Virus record (IMG/VR): IMGVR_UViG_3300035698_026482
Coordinates: 1 to 64,000 of that record
Length of the DNA: 64,000 bases
DNA from: a virus
Direction: 5' to 3' (one strand)
Positions 14,551 to 21,656 of this stretch are shown piece by piece. Position 1 is the first letter of the stretch. Each line of letters begins with the position of its first letter. Both the position numbers and the translations under genes were made by a program. Below the pieces are notes generated by a model. That model did not search any database, was not told the DNA's origin, and saw only the letters and a program-made list of their open reading frames with translations.

Positions 14551-14800
14551 TACCTAGCGATCTGCTTGAAAATACAAGCACTTCATCGATGCTCGGACAG
14601 CCGAATGTCGTGAAATCATTTTGCGGGGACCAAGTGCAATAATTGCACCAGCGCCAGCCGCGTGATTCGGGTGTCACGTAACGATCGCCCATATCAAGCC
14701 ATAATGACGCCGCGCCATACCAGCGTGATTCAAGCGCTTCGGGATTATCGTGTATGTTGCCCTGTATGAGCATGTCGTTGAGCATAATTTTCATCTCCAT
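14534..14800 (-). CDS. Array 1 FSSR-tail small protein A1-5
   Basis: 88 residues starting MEMKIMLNDMLIQGN and ending LVFSSRSLGNGSSN. Motif codons TTT TCA AGC AGA TCG CTA differ at most positions from the commonest form, yet the peptide is kept. Trp- and Cys-containing body (WRWCNYCTW). Function unknown. Confidence 0.75.
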   Translation of the reverse strand: MEMKIMLNDMLIQGNIHDNPEALESRWYGAASLWLDMGDRYVTPESRGWRWCNYCTWSPQNDFTTFGCPSIDEVLVFSSRSLGNGSSN

Positions 14801-14801
14801 A

Positions 14802-14957
14802 CTAAGCGCGCACCTTCCTTGAGGAAAATGTAATGTTGTTTTCTGAATACTTTGAGCCTATCCAGAAAATTGTCGCCATGTGATGTGTCGACGATCCAGG
14901 TGGCGCTGCCCAATGCGTTGGATGCTGTATATACGAATCCTTGTGATTAACGAGCAC
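14802..14957 (-). CDS. Array 1 FSSR-tail small protein A1-4
   Basis: 51 residues from a GTG at 14957 (VLVNHKDSYIQHPTHW), ending ITFSSRKVRA. GTG was chosen because GAGGAG, which encodes RR of the A1-3 tag, lies five bases upstream. An ATG at 14996 would lengthen it by 13 residues inside A1-3. Function unknown. Confidence 0.65.
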   Translation of the reverse strand: MLVNHKDSYIQHPTHWAAPPGSSTHHMATIFWIGSKYSENNITFSSRKVRA

Positions 14958-15180
14958 GTAATCTCCTCGAGCTAAATGCGAAATTGAAATCGTCAAGGCT
15001 TAAGCAACATCTCCATTCGGCAGTCGCACATTGACTCCAGCCATTGCTTACAGGTGTACTTGGCGTCAACCATTGACAAGGTGTTGCTTCCACGTCGGTC
15101 CATTTATTTGGATAATAATGTAGATTATACATTAGAATATTATCTCCCAAGGCAATAAACGAGACATATCGGCGCTTCAT
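14947..15180 (-). CDS. Array 1 FSSR-tail small protein A1-3
   Basis: 77 residues starting MKRRYVSFIALGDNILMYN and ending FAFSSRRLRAR. Motif codons TTT AGC TCG AGG AGA TTA, fully different from the array majority. Its ATG overlaps the A1-2 stop (ATGA). GD-N-I-L signature near the N-terminus. Function unknown. Confidence 0.75.
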   Translation of the reverse strand: MKRRYVSFIALGDNILMYNLHYYPNKWTDVEATPCQWLTPSTPVSNGWSQCATAEWRCCLSLDDFNFAFSSRRLRAR

Positions 15181-15317
15181 CGTGCCACCGACCTCGATGA
15201 AAATTGCCAACAAACATATTCGCTAAAATAAAAAAGCTCTTTGTCATCGTATTTGTGTCCGTATACGATTATGCCTCGAGAAGGACGATTCAAGGCGTCA
15301 AGATGATCACCTCGCAT
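15177..15317 (-). CDS. Array 1 FSSR-tail small protein A1-2 (46 aa)
   Basis: A short frame starting MRGDHLDALNRPSRG and ending WQFSSRSVAR (TTT TCA TCG AGG TCG GTG). It is supported by the tag, by the ATGA overlap with A1-3 and by the R-G-D start typical of the family. A GTG at 15341 could lengthen it by eight residues. Function unknown. Confidence 0.65.
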   Translation of the reverse strand: MRGDHLDALNRPSRGIIVYGHKYDDKELFYFSEYVCWQFSSRSVAR

Positions 15318-15344
15318 ACTTGTGGTGTAACATCGTTTCACATC

Positions 15345-15385
15345 ATCAGTCGCTATCGCATGATCAGTCGCCTATCGCATGATCA
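15345..15385. repeat. Short tandem direct repeat (18-19 bp, two copies)
   Basis: Two copies of atcagtcgc(c)tatcgcatg between A1-1 and A1-2, possibly a protein-binding site or slippage product. Confidence 0.7.
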
Positions 15386-15398
15386 TTTTGATATACAA

Positions 15399-15590
15399 TC
15401 ATCCTGTGATTTTCCGTGAGCTAAAAATAATAGAATCACCAATAAAAGCATTGGTATAATGCCGCATGGGGGTGTAGTAAATCGCTACGATCTCGCCGGT
15501 ACGATGAAAACACATATCAACGGTATCATCAGCGTTAACGCGCCGCATAGCAACGTTAACATCAATTGCAGCGCGCCATAACATGTTCAT
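15399..15590 (-). CDS. Array 1 FSSR-tail small protein A1-1 (first of array)
   Basis: 63 residues starting MNMLWRAAIDVNVAMRR and ending IIFSSRKITG (TTT AGC TCA CGG AAA ATC). It is the first gene of array 1, 40 bp after the nucleotidyltransferase stop. A TATGAT about ten bases before ATG may be a -10 element. Function unknown. Confidence 0.7.
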   Translation of the reverse strand: MNMLWRAAIDVNVAMRRVNADDTVDMCFHRTGEIVAIYYTPMRHYTNAFIGDSIIFSSRKITG

Positions 15591-15629
15591 ATTGTATCAT
15601 ATGCTGACACAGATATACACGTTCAGCGA

Positions 15630-16829
15630 TTATTGATTAAGCCAGAGACCTGCGTTTTTTAACGCATTAATCGTTGTGGGTTCTTTTGTGTAAACCGTGT
15701 CTAAGTCAGCAACACCATACCCGGGACACCCCGAATCGCGCGGTTGGTGATCTTCTGTTTCGTCAGCACCGATTTTGGAAACATCTGCGCGCTTATCAGA
15801 ATAGTGTTTCCATACTGCTTTTGCTTGACCTGAGATTATTTCGCGGTCAGGCATCAAGCCATCGCCCTGTAATGTTGCCCATTCCATCGCCACGTCATAA
15901 ATGAATGGTCCCCATCCCTTAACCGCTGACGCCTCAGCGACGACCCACGCGTCACATTCCTTTGACCACCATATTTTGATCTCGGCAATAGAAGTATCAT
16001 CATTACCTAGCACGAATTCTATGCTTGATGGACGTTTATTGGTCGAGTCGGTCCACCATGTAACATAGAAGCCTTGCTCGATATCATTTATGCTGCGTGC
16101 AGCTTCCACTAGCTCTCGTGCGGGAGATTCGAGTGTAAGCTCTTTTTCTTTTTTGGCATGCGCCGCATCGTACAGCTTCTTAATATACCCATTACGCCGA
16201 AGGGCTTTAAAGGCCAGATTCTCAACAGAAAATTCGCCCGCTGAGTCTAGACCTGCTTGTCGCATTTTCTTGACCTTTTGTTTGGCCACATCAAAGCATG
16301 TATCGCTACAGTCGGGATCATCGAGTGCATAGTCAATCATATTCATCAATGACTCTGCTTTATCATTGATTGATTTTTCATCAATCGTGTGTAATTTACG
16401 TTCAGGACGTATAAGCCATTTATCACGTGAGACATCGTACACACCTGTTGAATGGTGTGGTTCGCTTACGTCTTGGGCGTAAAGTTCGACCTCATATCCC
16501 TTGGCGGTTACTTCAAATTGATCATTCCAGATTGTCTTTTTTGCATTCATCAAATTTCGTACAAGCTCAACGTTGTTTGATACTGCTGCGAAATCTAACA
16601 AAATATGAAGATCAATATCGCTATATTCGCTCCAGTTAAAATTCGCCAATGAACCAGTAAAAATAACACCCACGATTGGGATATCAATTTCTAGGAAGTC
16701 GACAAATTCCTGCGCGATATCAAGCAACGTTGCTCGAACTACCGGATCCAAGCGCATGCCTCGCCAAACGTCAGGACTTAGTTCATCTTTAATTTTGAAG
16801 CTGTCTAAATCAACTGCGCGTGACATCAT
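15630..16829 (-). CDS. DNA polymerase beta-like nucleotidyltransferase
   Basis: 399 residues. The N-terminal domain has the nucleotidyltransferase signature GS (59-60) followed by DID (71-73) within FTGSLANFNW and SEYSDIDLHIL, i.e. the G-S...D-x-D metal site. A helical region follows, then a C-terminal domain with GYGVADLD near the end. Members of this superfamily transfer nucleotides to proteins, RNA or small molecules; the substrate here cannot be told. It lies between array 1 and the small gene at 16841. Start could also be ATG 16826. Confidence 0.7.
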   Translation of the reverse strand: MMSRAVDLDSFKIKDELSPDVWRGMRLDPVVRATLLDIAQEFVDFLEIDIPIVGVIFTGSLANFNWSEYSDIDLHILLDFAAVSNNVELVRNLMNAKKTIWNDQFEVTAKGYEVELYAQDVSEPHHSTGVYDVSRDKWLIRPERKLHTIDEKSINDKAESLMNMIDYALDDPDCSDTCFDVAKQKVKKMRQAGLDSAGEFSVENLAFKALRRNGYIKKLYDAAHAKKEKELTLESPARELVEAARSINDIEQGFYVTWWTDSTNKRPSSIEFVLGNDDTSIAEIKIWWSKECDAWVVAEASAVKGWGPFIYDVAMEWATLQGDGLMPDREIISGQAKAVWKHYSDKRADVSKIGADETEDHQPRDSGCPGYGVADLDTVYTKEPTTINALKNAGLWLNQ

Positions 16830-16840
16830 TACGTCTATTC

Positions 16841-17212
16841 TTATCGGTAAAATGTTTCTAGAAGAACATTATGGATTAATTGACGCACCTTAACTTCTGC
16901 GAGTTGTTGCTCGACGCGCTGACTAAGATATTTCACTTGGTCGTCACTAAATGCTGCATCACCGCCTTGGCCGATAAGGCCAATTGCGGTAAGTAATAGC
17001 GCCCTCAACATGCTTCCCGGAACGCTATGTGTGCGGGAAGCATCTGCCGCCAATGATGGCAAGTTTCGAGCGATAGACCCTGGATCACCCACCCATTTCA
17101 TTTTTGCAATACGAGCAATATGTTTTGCCGCCTTATCGACTTGTGGGTTGGCCTTCGGTTTCGATGGCTCTTTGCGCTTAAGCTTGTTTGGGTCAAATGC
17201 ACTGGGACGCAT
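16841..17212 (-). CDS. Hypothetical protein
   Basis: 123 residues, basic proline-rich N-terminus (MRPSAFDPNKLKRKEPSKPK) and a helical C-terminus (DDQVKYLSQRVEQQLAEVKV). A GTAGGGAT ribosome site lies just before ATG. No family recognised. Sits between the orphan FSSR gene and the nucleotidyltransferase. Confidence 0.65.
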   Translation of the reverse strand: MRPSAFDPNKLKRKEPSKPKANPQVDKAAKHIARIAKMKWVGDPGSIARNLPSLAADASRTHSVPGSMLRALLLTAIGLIGQGGDAAFSDDQVKYLSQRVEQQLAEVKVRQLIHNVLLETFYR

Positions 17213-17228
17213 ATCCCTACATATATCG

Positions 17229-17363
17229 CTATACTAGACGACGTGAGCTAAAACAAAAAACTTCCGGCGAATATCTAATATGCACATCAGAAAATAAACC
17301 GCCAGCTTGCCAATAGCTACAGTTACCACGGTTAATCAGATAATCGTACTTAGTAATCCTCAT
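17229..17363 (-). CDS. Orphan FSSR-tail small protein (44 aa)
   Basis: A 44-residue frame starting MRITKYDYLINRGNCSYW and ending FCFSSRRLV (TTT AGC TCA CGT CGT CTA). It overlaps the last codons of the NTP pyrophosphatase gene and is the only gene in the 130-bp gap before 17212. It is a single family member outside the arrays. Function unknown. Confidence 0.65.
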   Translation of the reverse strand: MRITKYDYLINRGNCSYWQAGGLFSDVHIRYSPEVFCFSSRRLV

Positions 17364-17799
17364 CTAGGCGCTTATGATTCTTTTCGTTTTTATTCATATA
17401 CGCCGTAATAAGTTCTTCGGGTTGAATACCCACGAAAATCAGCAATTCAAAGGTGTAATGTAACGAGTCGGCGACTTCTTCTAAAAAGGCGGCCTTATCA
17501 AACTCAGGAACGTCAGTATTGCGATGAGGCTTCCAGTTTTTAAAATGCTGAATTGATTCGAACATTTCTTCGACTGATTTTAAGCCAGCTTCGCGACAAG
17601 CTTGTTGATCGCGCTTTGAGCTAATGTCAACCGGCCAGTCGGGCATATAGTATCCCTTTACCGCTGCGCGCGATTTATATCGCTTCATTAGCGCTTCTTG
17701 TAAGGCAAACACGTCACGAAGATCTGTTGTCTGTTGCCTCACCTCTTCTATATCGCTTTCAGCAAGTGCTATTGGTAATGGTGGAGGTGTTCCGCCCAT
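17350..17799 (-). CDS. All-alpha NTP pyrophosphatase (MazG/dCTPase-like)
   Basis: 149 residues from ATG 17799. The core EEVADSLHYTFELLIFVGI fits the E-x-x-D metal-binding helix of the all-alpha NTP pyrophosphohydrolase superfamily, which hydrolyses dNTPs such as dCTP or dUTP to monophosphates. The upstream ORF extension overlaps the previous gene and is unlikely. Neighbours are thymidylate kinase and the RNR, so a nucleotide-pool role fits. Exact substrate unknown. Confidence 0.65.
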   Translation of the reverse strand: MGGTPPPLPIALAESDIEEVRQQTTDLRDVFALQEALMKRYKSRAAVKGYYMPDWPVDISSKRDQQACREAGLKSVEEMFESIQHFKNWKPHRNTDVPEFDKAAFLEEVADSLHYTFELLIFVGIQPEELITAYMNKNEKNHKRLDEDY

Positions 17800-17800
17800 T

Positions 17801-18127
17801 TTATGCCTTTTTCGAATGCTCGATAATTTCGCCAAATTCAGCACTAGCAGTTGCAGCCCCCTTTTTGGCATCTTTCTCTGCGGCTTCTGCGCGATCTACA
17901 AGGTCATTACAAAATTGCTCAACGCCCCGGGCCGACTTATCAGTAATGAACAAGTATCCATCGTCTTTTTCTTCAAATTGCAACATTCGCATAAGATCAA
18001 GAATATCTGTTCCTGTCATAATTGCTGCATTTACAATTTGCATAAATCCCGCAATTGACGGATCGCTAAGGCGAAATTCTTTGGGTTCAGCTGGTGTTGG
18101 ATTATTTGTTGCTTGATCTTGTGTCAT
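17801..18127 (-). CDS. Hypothetical protein
   Basis: 108 residues, Ala/Glu-rich C-terminus. Contains GTDILDLMRMLQFEE and a predicted helical tail (RAEAAEKDAKKGAATASAEF). Stop is next to the start of the pyrophosphatase gene. No family recognised. Confidence 0.65.
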   Translation of the reverse strand: MTQDQATNNPTPAEPKEFRLSDPSIAGFMQIVNAAIMTGTDILDLMRMLQFEEKDDGYLFITDKSARGVEQFCNDLVDRAEAAEKDAKKGAATASAEFGEIIEHSKKA

Positions 18128-18129
18128 GT

Positions 18130-18822
18130 TTATTCTCCGCGCTTGCCTGCATGCTTAATTTTCCATTTTTGCATGTCGATGACGTTATCATAGAGTGTGG
18201 GTGTAAAATCTGTTATGATATCCCAAACTGTGGCGTGCACAGCTTCCATTGTATCACTTGCGTCGACAATGTAAACGCGCTCGCCTTTTGGGCGTGAGCG
18301 CGCCCACTCATCGTATGCATTTCTCACTGCAAGTTGAAATTCATTGTCTTTTTCATAATCATCCAAATCGGTTTTTGGAAATGGGGGACCATCAAGAATA
18401 ATGGTGATATCTGGTTCTGCAACGAGATCCAGTTCGCAGTTAAGCTCTTCGGCCGACAACCCCGACGCTCGACCGTATGCATATGATGATGCATTCCAAC
18501 GATCAAATACAAGCGCGTCATATTTTGTAAGAAAAACGGGTAAATAACGTTCTTGATAAATCAATCGATTTGCAATTTGTAATCCCTGAAACGTCGACGG
18601 GTATTTTTTCGCTCTGCCATCACGTAACATTTCATAGATTCGTGTATGTGTATGTTCATCGCGAATCGGCGTTTCAATGTATGCCGATTCTTCCCATCCC
18701 ACCTGTCCTGATAACGCCTGCGTTAGCAATTTCACTTGTGTCTGTTTGCCAACGCGATCAGGACCTTCTATTGCGATCGTTAAATGACATTTTGGATTGT
18801 CGATTAAGTCTTTAATCTTCAT
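18130..18822 (-). CDS. tmk: Thymidylate (dTMP) kinase
   Basis: 230 residues. P-loop IEGPDRVGKQTQ at about residues 18-29, a DRW motif (VFDRWNASSYAYG) near residue 105 and a later D-rich LID region. These match dTMP kinases, which phosphorylate dTMP to dTDP. It lies among nucleotide genes (pyrophosphatase, RNR) and would supply dTTP for phage DNA synthesis. Confidence 0.85.
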   Translation of the reverse strand: MKIKDLIDNPKCHLTIAIEGPDRVGKQTQVKLLTQALSGQVGWEESAYIETPIRDEHTHTRIYEMLRDGRAKKYPSTFQGLQIANRLIYQERYLPVFLTKYDALVFDRWNASSYAYGRASGLSAEELNCELDLVAEPDITIILDGPPFPKTDLDDYEKDNEFQLAVRNAYDEWARSRPKGERVYIVDASDTMEAVHATVWDIITDFTPTLYDNVIDMQKWKIKHAGKRGE

Positions 18823-18848
18823 GTGTTATTATGCTATCCCTGGATCGT

Positions 18849-19091
18849 CTAGGTTGTCTCGTGAGGGACCTTATTACGTGCTGTGGCATATCCATCGGCA
18901 TACCACCCCTCACCCTTCAAGACGAACGTCGTGCTTCTGGAGAATTGCTTCTCTGGGGAGTTTAACCCACAAGCAGGGCACGTCACATCTGCATATAGGG
19001 ATGCAGGATCAACCTTGACTTTAGCAAGGACCAATTCTTCAAATTCGTGGGCGCACGATTCAGAGACGCATTTAAAATTATAGAGAGGCAC
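18849..19091 (-). CDS. FmdB-like zinc ribbon protein
   Basis: 80 residues starting MPLYNFKCVSESCAHEFEEL, with CPACG near residue 39 and a FSRSTTFVLKGEGWYADGY tail. The C...C and CxxC pair with the F-E-E start is typical of small FmdB-type zinc ribbon proteins whose role is unclear, often regulatory. Confidence 0.75.
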   Translation of the reverse strand: MPLYNFKCVSESCAHEFEELVLAKVKVDPASLYADVTCPACGLNSPEKQFSRSTTFVLKGEGWYADGYATARNKVPHETT

Positions 19092-19126
19092 AAGTTAAAT
19101 GTACTCGATACCAGCCCATTTGTTCA

Positions 19127-19336
19127 CTAAGGCAATCCCGTAATCTCTACAATATCGCCGTGCTTTTTAAACACGTCAACAAGTGAATACGGCATTCTCA
19201 CATAATATGCTGCCTTCGTTTCCTTAACGATATTAACGTCGCAGGTCTTGTTGCTTAACGCGCGAATGTATCTACCCACACACTTAAATGCCTCGTCGAA
19301 TTCGTCCTCTCGAACGGTAATCTTATAGTGATTCAT
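19127..19336 (-). CDS. Hypothetical protein
   Basis: 69 residues from ATG 19336 (MNHYKITVREDEFDEAF), overlapping the RNR stop (ATGA). Contains a C-x-x-x-x-R-Y-I-R-A segment; no family recognised. Probably co-translated with the reductase. Confidence 0.65.
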   Translation of the reverse strand: MNHYKITVREDEFDEAFKCVGRYIRALSNKTCDVNIVKETKAAYYVRMPYSLVDVFKKHGDIVEITGLP

Positions 19337-20310
19337 CCACATACCTCTGCCCCACAATTGACACACATTTCACATCCACCAATATATTGAACTGTATCTT
19401 TTTGGCCACAAGAAACGCAAATATTGCTTGTTTCCGCACCGTCAGGGATGAATTTCTTAAGCGTGCGAGCCATGACGCTAGCGAAGCTTGACATATCAGC
19501 CTCTTTATCTTTTCTAAGCTGTTCAACGACGTATTGGGCCGGGGTGCCATGTCGTAGCATTGTTGAAAGCAGACGTGTGGCAAGACTATAGTTCGGGTTG
19601 TCGAATTGCCTTACAATATCCTTGATCTTCGTGGGATCATCCTTATCACCGTAAATCAAATCATATTTGCCGCCGTGCTTAAATGATCGCTTGGCAATAA
19701 TTGCTTTCTTAATCTTGCTCGGAATCTCCACGTTCTCAGAAAGGCCGCCAAATACCTCGTATGCACGCCCATCAAGAATACCGACAAACACTGTCCACTC
19801 TTCGCCCTTAATCGATGTTCTGTGAACTTCGCACTGGAGCTCTGCCGGGCGGCGAGGTGCATGATGGTCAGTGAAAATCAGCTCTTCAGTTTCATCCTTA
19901 ACGATGACGCCCGATCTGCATCCGTCTCTATAAATGGTAATACCTTTGCACCCGGTTTCCCACCCCATCATGTAAAGATCCTTGACAACGTCTACTGAAA
20001 TATCTTTTGGCAAGTTTGTTGTGTTATGACAAACTGCACTATTAGCAATATAATTGTGATGCTCTGGCACAGAGAAATCATAAGTCTGTTTTAGGCCGAG
20101 GCTTTTAACTGTCTCAACAATCATATGATCTTTTGCTAATTCCATGTTCGCAAACAGCGGGTATCTAGCCCAGGACGCCAGCGCATATATGTCTGGATTA
20201 ATGACGTTTTCTCTTATGTTTTCTTTTTCGATATTCGACAAAAATGCAATAGCATTTTCTTTTGATGATCTTGGGCCAATTGGAAGTCGTCCTTTTAGTA
20301 GATAATTCAT
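19333..20310 (-). CDS. nrdJ: Class II ribonucleotide reductase, C-terminal piece with split-intein C-half
   Basis: 325 residues from ATG 20310, which has a strong AGGAGG ribosome site. Residues 1-96 are an intein C-half with block F (TYDFSVPEHHNYIANS) and terminal VCHN. The extein starts TTNLPKDISVDVV, which follows AISN of piece 1 (the SIS.T.NLP motif of NrdJ), and includes GCKGITIYRDGCR and a C-terminal zinc ribbon-like CVSC...CVNCGAEVCG. Trans-splicing is required for full reductase. The class II (B12) assignment rests on motifs and length. Confidence 0.85.
   Translation of the reverse strand: MNYLLKGRLPIGPRSSKENAIAFLSNIEKENIRENVINPDIYALASWARYPLFANMELAKDHMIVETVKSLGLKQTYDFSVPEHHNYIANSAVCHNTTNLPKDISVDVVKDLYMMGWETGCKGITIYRDGCRSGVIVKDETEELIFTDHHAPRRPAELQCEVHRTSIKGEEWTVFVGILDGRAYEVFGGLSENVEIPSKIKKAIIAKRSFKHGGKYDLIYGDKDDPTKIKDIVRQFDNPNYSLATRLLSTMLRHGTPAQYVVEQLRKDKEADMSSFASVMARTLKKFIPDGAETSNICVSCGQKDTVQYIGGCEMCVNCGAEVCG
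20023..20310 (-). other. Split intein C-half, nrdJ site AISN/TTNLP
   Basis: 96 residues, longer than a minimal C-half (about 35-45). The extra N-terminal part may be a remnant of an endonuclease or linker domain. Ends VCHN, Thr+1. Confidence 0.8.
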
Positions 20311-20311
20311 T

Positions 20312-21316
20312 TTAATTTCCTCCTGCAATCAATTTCTTGATGTGCTTTACATTTAATTCATTCTCTGTGATTATTACAAATTGGTCGCCAAGGAGTGCAC
20401 GGGCGGCGACGAATTTATCTTGATTAACGACATCGGTGACTTTAAAGGCAGGCTTTATTTCTACGATAATTCTATCGGTACCGATCAATAATTCAAAATC
20501 AGGATAATAGTGTCGCTGTTGAGCCACATCGGACCTGAAGTATTTTATGCGATCGGGCGACGACACGAACTCCAGATTCGTCTCGCCTATTAGGTGATCA
20601 CATATTTCACAGAAATTTATTTCCCAAGAAGATCGACAAAAAAGTTTTTGATCAATGTTTTTGAAGATATACCACTCTTTTTCGGTTCCAAGATACCCAT
20701 TTTGATGGTTTAACATAGAACCCTTAAATCGAATAGAAAGATACTCGGAATATGCTTTTTCGACATCATCAGGGCTAGAGTATTCAAACTCTTGTGGTAG
20801 ATGGGCGCGCTTCCACTTAAGCACGTCTTTGTTGCCAAAGCCGATATCAGAATAATAATTGACAACTAACGTCTGTGTGACTTTATCGATGGGCACATCG
20901 TAGTAGTTGCTTATTTTTAATTTCATTCTTCTTTCATATTCAGCTTGAATGTTTTTGTGTTTTGAATGAATTCCTTTCTTGACTTTTTTGCCATGATCAT
21001 GTGAGCGCATGTTATGTCTTGCATATTCTAATAATTCCTGTGCAGTCCCAGTCTCGCCCATGTTTTTGGACCAGTTTATCATGCCCGCCTGTGCCCTATC
21101 AGAAAACGTTGTGCCCTTGGCATCCATAGATTTCTTCCATTTGGAATAAGCTTTTTTTGTAAAGCCAGATCTTATTTTAGAATAACAAGATTTAAGATCA
21201 TCAATTGGCCACAAGTCTAAATCCTCTCTGGACTTGTGGCTGTTATTGACTATCGTCGTTTTCATGGTTTTAATAAACCGATCAGAATAATTTTTCATAT
21301 CAAGCTCTTTTGCCAT
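20312..21316 (-). CDS. Homing endonuclease HEG-E (PD-(D/E)XK-type)
   Basis: 334 residues. A helical, basic N-terminal region (HNMRSHDHGKKVKKGIHSK) likely binds DNA. The C-terminal part has YYPDFELLI then RIIVEIKPAF, the P-D...E-x-K nuclease core. It lies between the two halves of the nrdJ split intein, the known place for fractured-gene endonucleases, and so probably homes into intein-free nrdJ. Unlike HEG-A to -D it has no zinc fingers, so it is a second nuclease lineage in the same role. Confidence 0.75.
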   Translation of the reverse strand: MAKELDMKNYSDRFIKTMKTTIVNNSHKSREDLDLWPIDDLKSCYSKIRSGFTKKAYSKWKKSMDAKGTTFSDRAQAGMINWSKNMGETGTAQELLEYARHNMRSHDHGKKVKKGIHSKHKNIQAEYERRMKLKISNYYDVPIDKVTQTLVVNYYSDIGFGNKDVLKWKRAHLPQEFEYSSPDDVEKAYSEYLSIRFKGSMLNHQNGYLGTEKEWYIFKNIDQKLFCRSSWEINFCEICDHLIGETNLEFVSSPDRIKYFRSDVAQQRHYYPDFELLIGTDRIIVEIKPAFKVTDVVNQDKFVAARALLGDQFVIITENELNVKHIKKLIAGGN

Positions 21317-21344
21317 GCTATGTCTAAATATAGCATGGCAAGAG

Positions 21345-21656
21345 TTATTTTATAACAACGTCACCTGACACAAGGTCGCCTGCGGTAATCCACACCTGTC
21401 TTTCATCAACAAAGCATGCAATAGGCTCATTCGGCGTGCACTTCAATTCTACGCCGTTAGAAAACTTAATCGATACAACTTCCTTGACGCCGTTATCATA
21501 TGTTTGATCTGGTTTAACAAAATCGCCTGACATTGTTTCTACTTTGGCTGTCCCGTTATAAGCCTGGAAGCCCTGCTGATGATTTTCAACATCAACAATT
21601 TCATCATAATACAGCAAGCCTTGATCAGTTGAAATCAGCGTATCTTTTGGAATACA
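21345..21656 (-). other. Split intein N-half, nrdJ site AISN/TTNLP
   Basis: 103 residues from Cys1 (CIPKDTLISTDQG). The block B equivalent reads CTPNEPIA, with Glu where the usual TxxH histidine stands. Confidence 0.8.

Noticed and set aside
12224-15200. Regularly spaced plus-strand motif (CACCTT(T/G)CGTGAGGAGAAAA-like) about every 200 bp that looks like a degenerate repeat or CRISPR array
   Set aside because: Spacing varies, the motif itself varies at synonymous positions, and it is the reverse complement of the coding FSSRKV tail plus ribosome site. It is coding, not a CRISPR.
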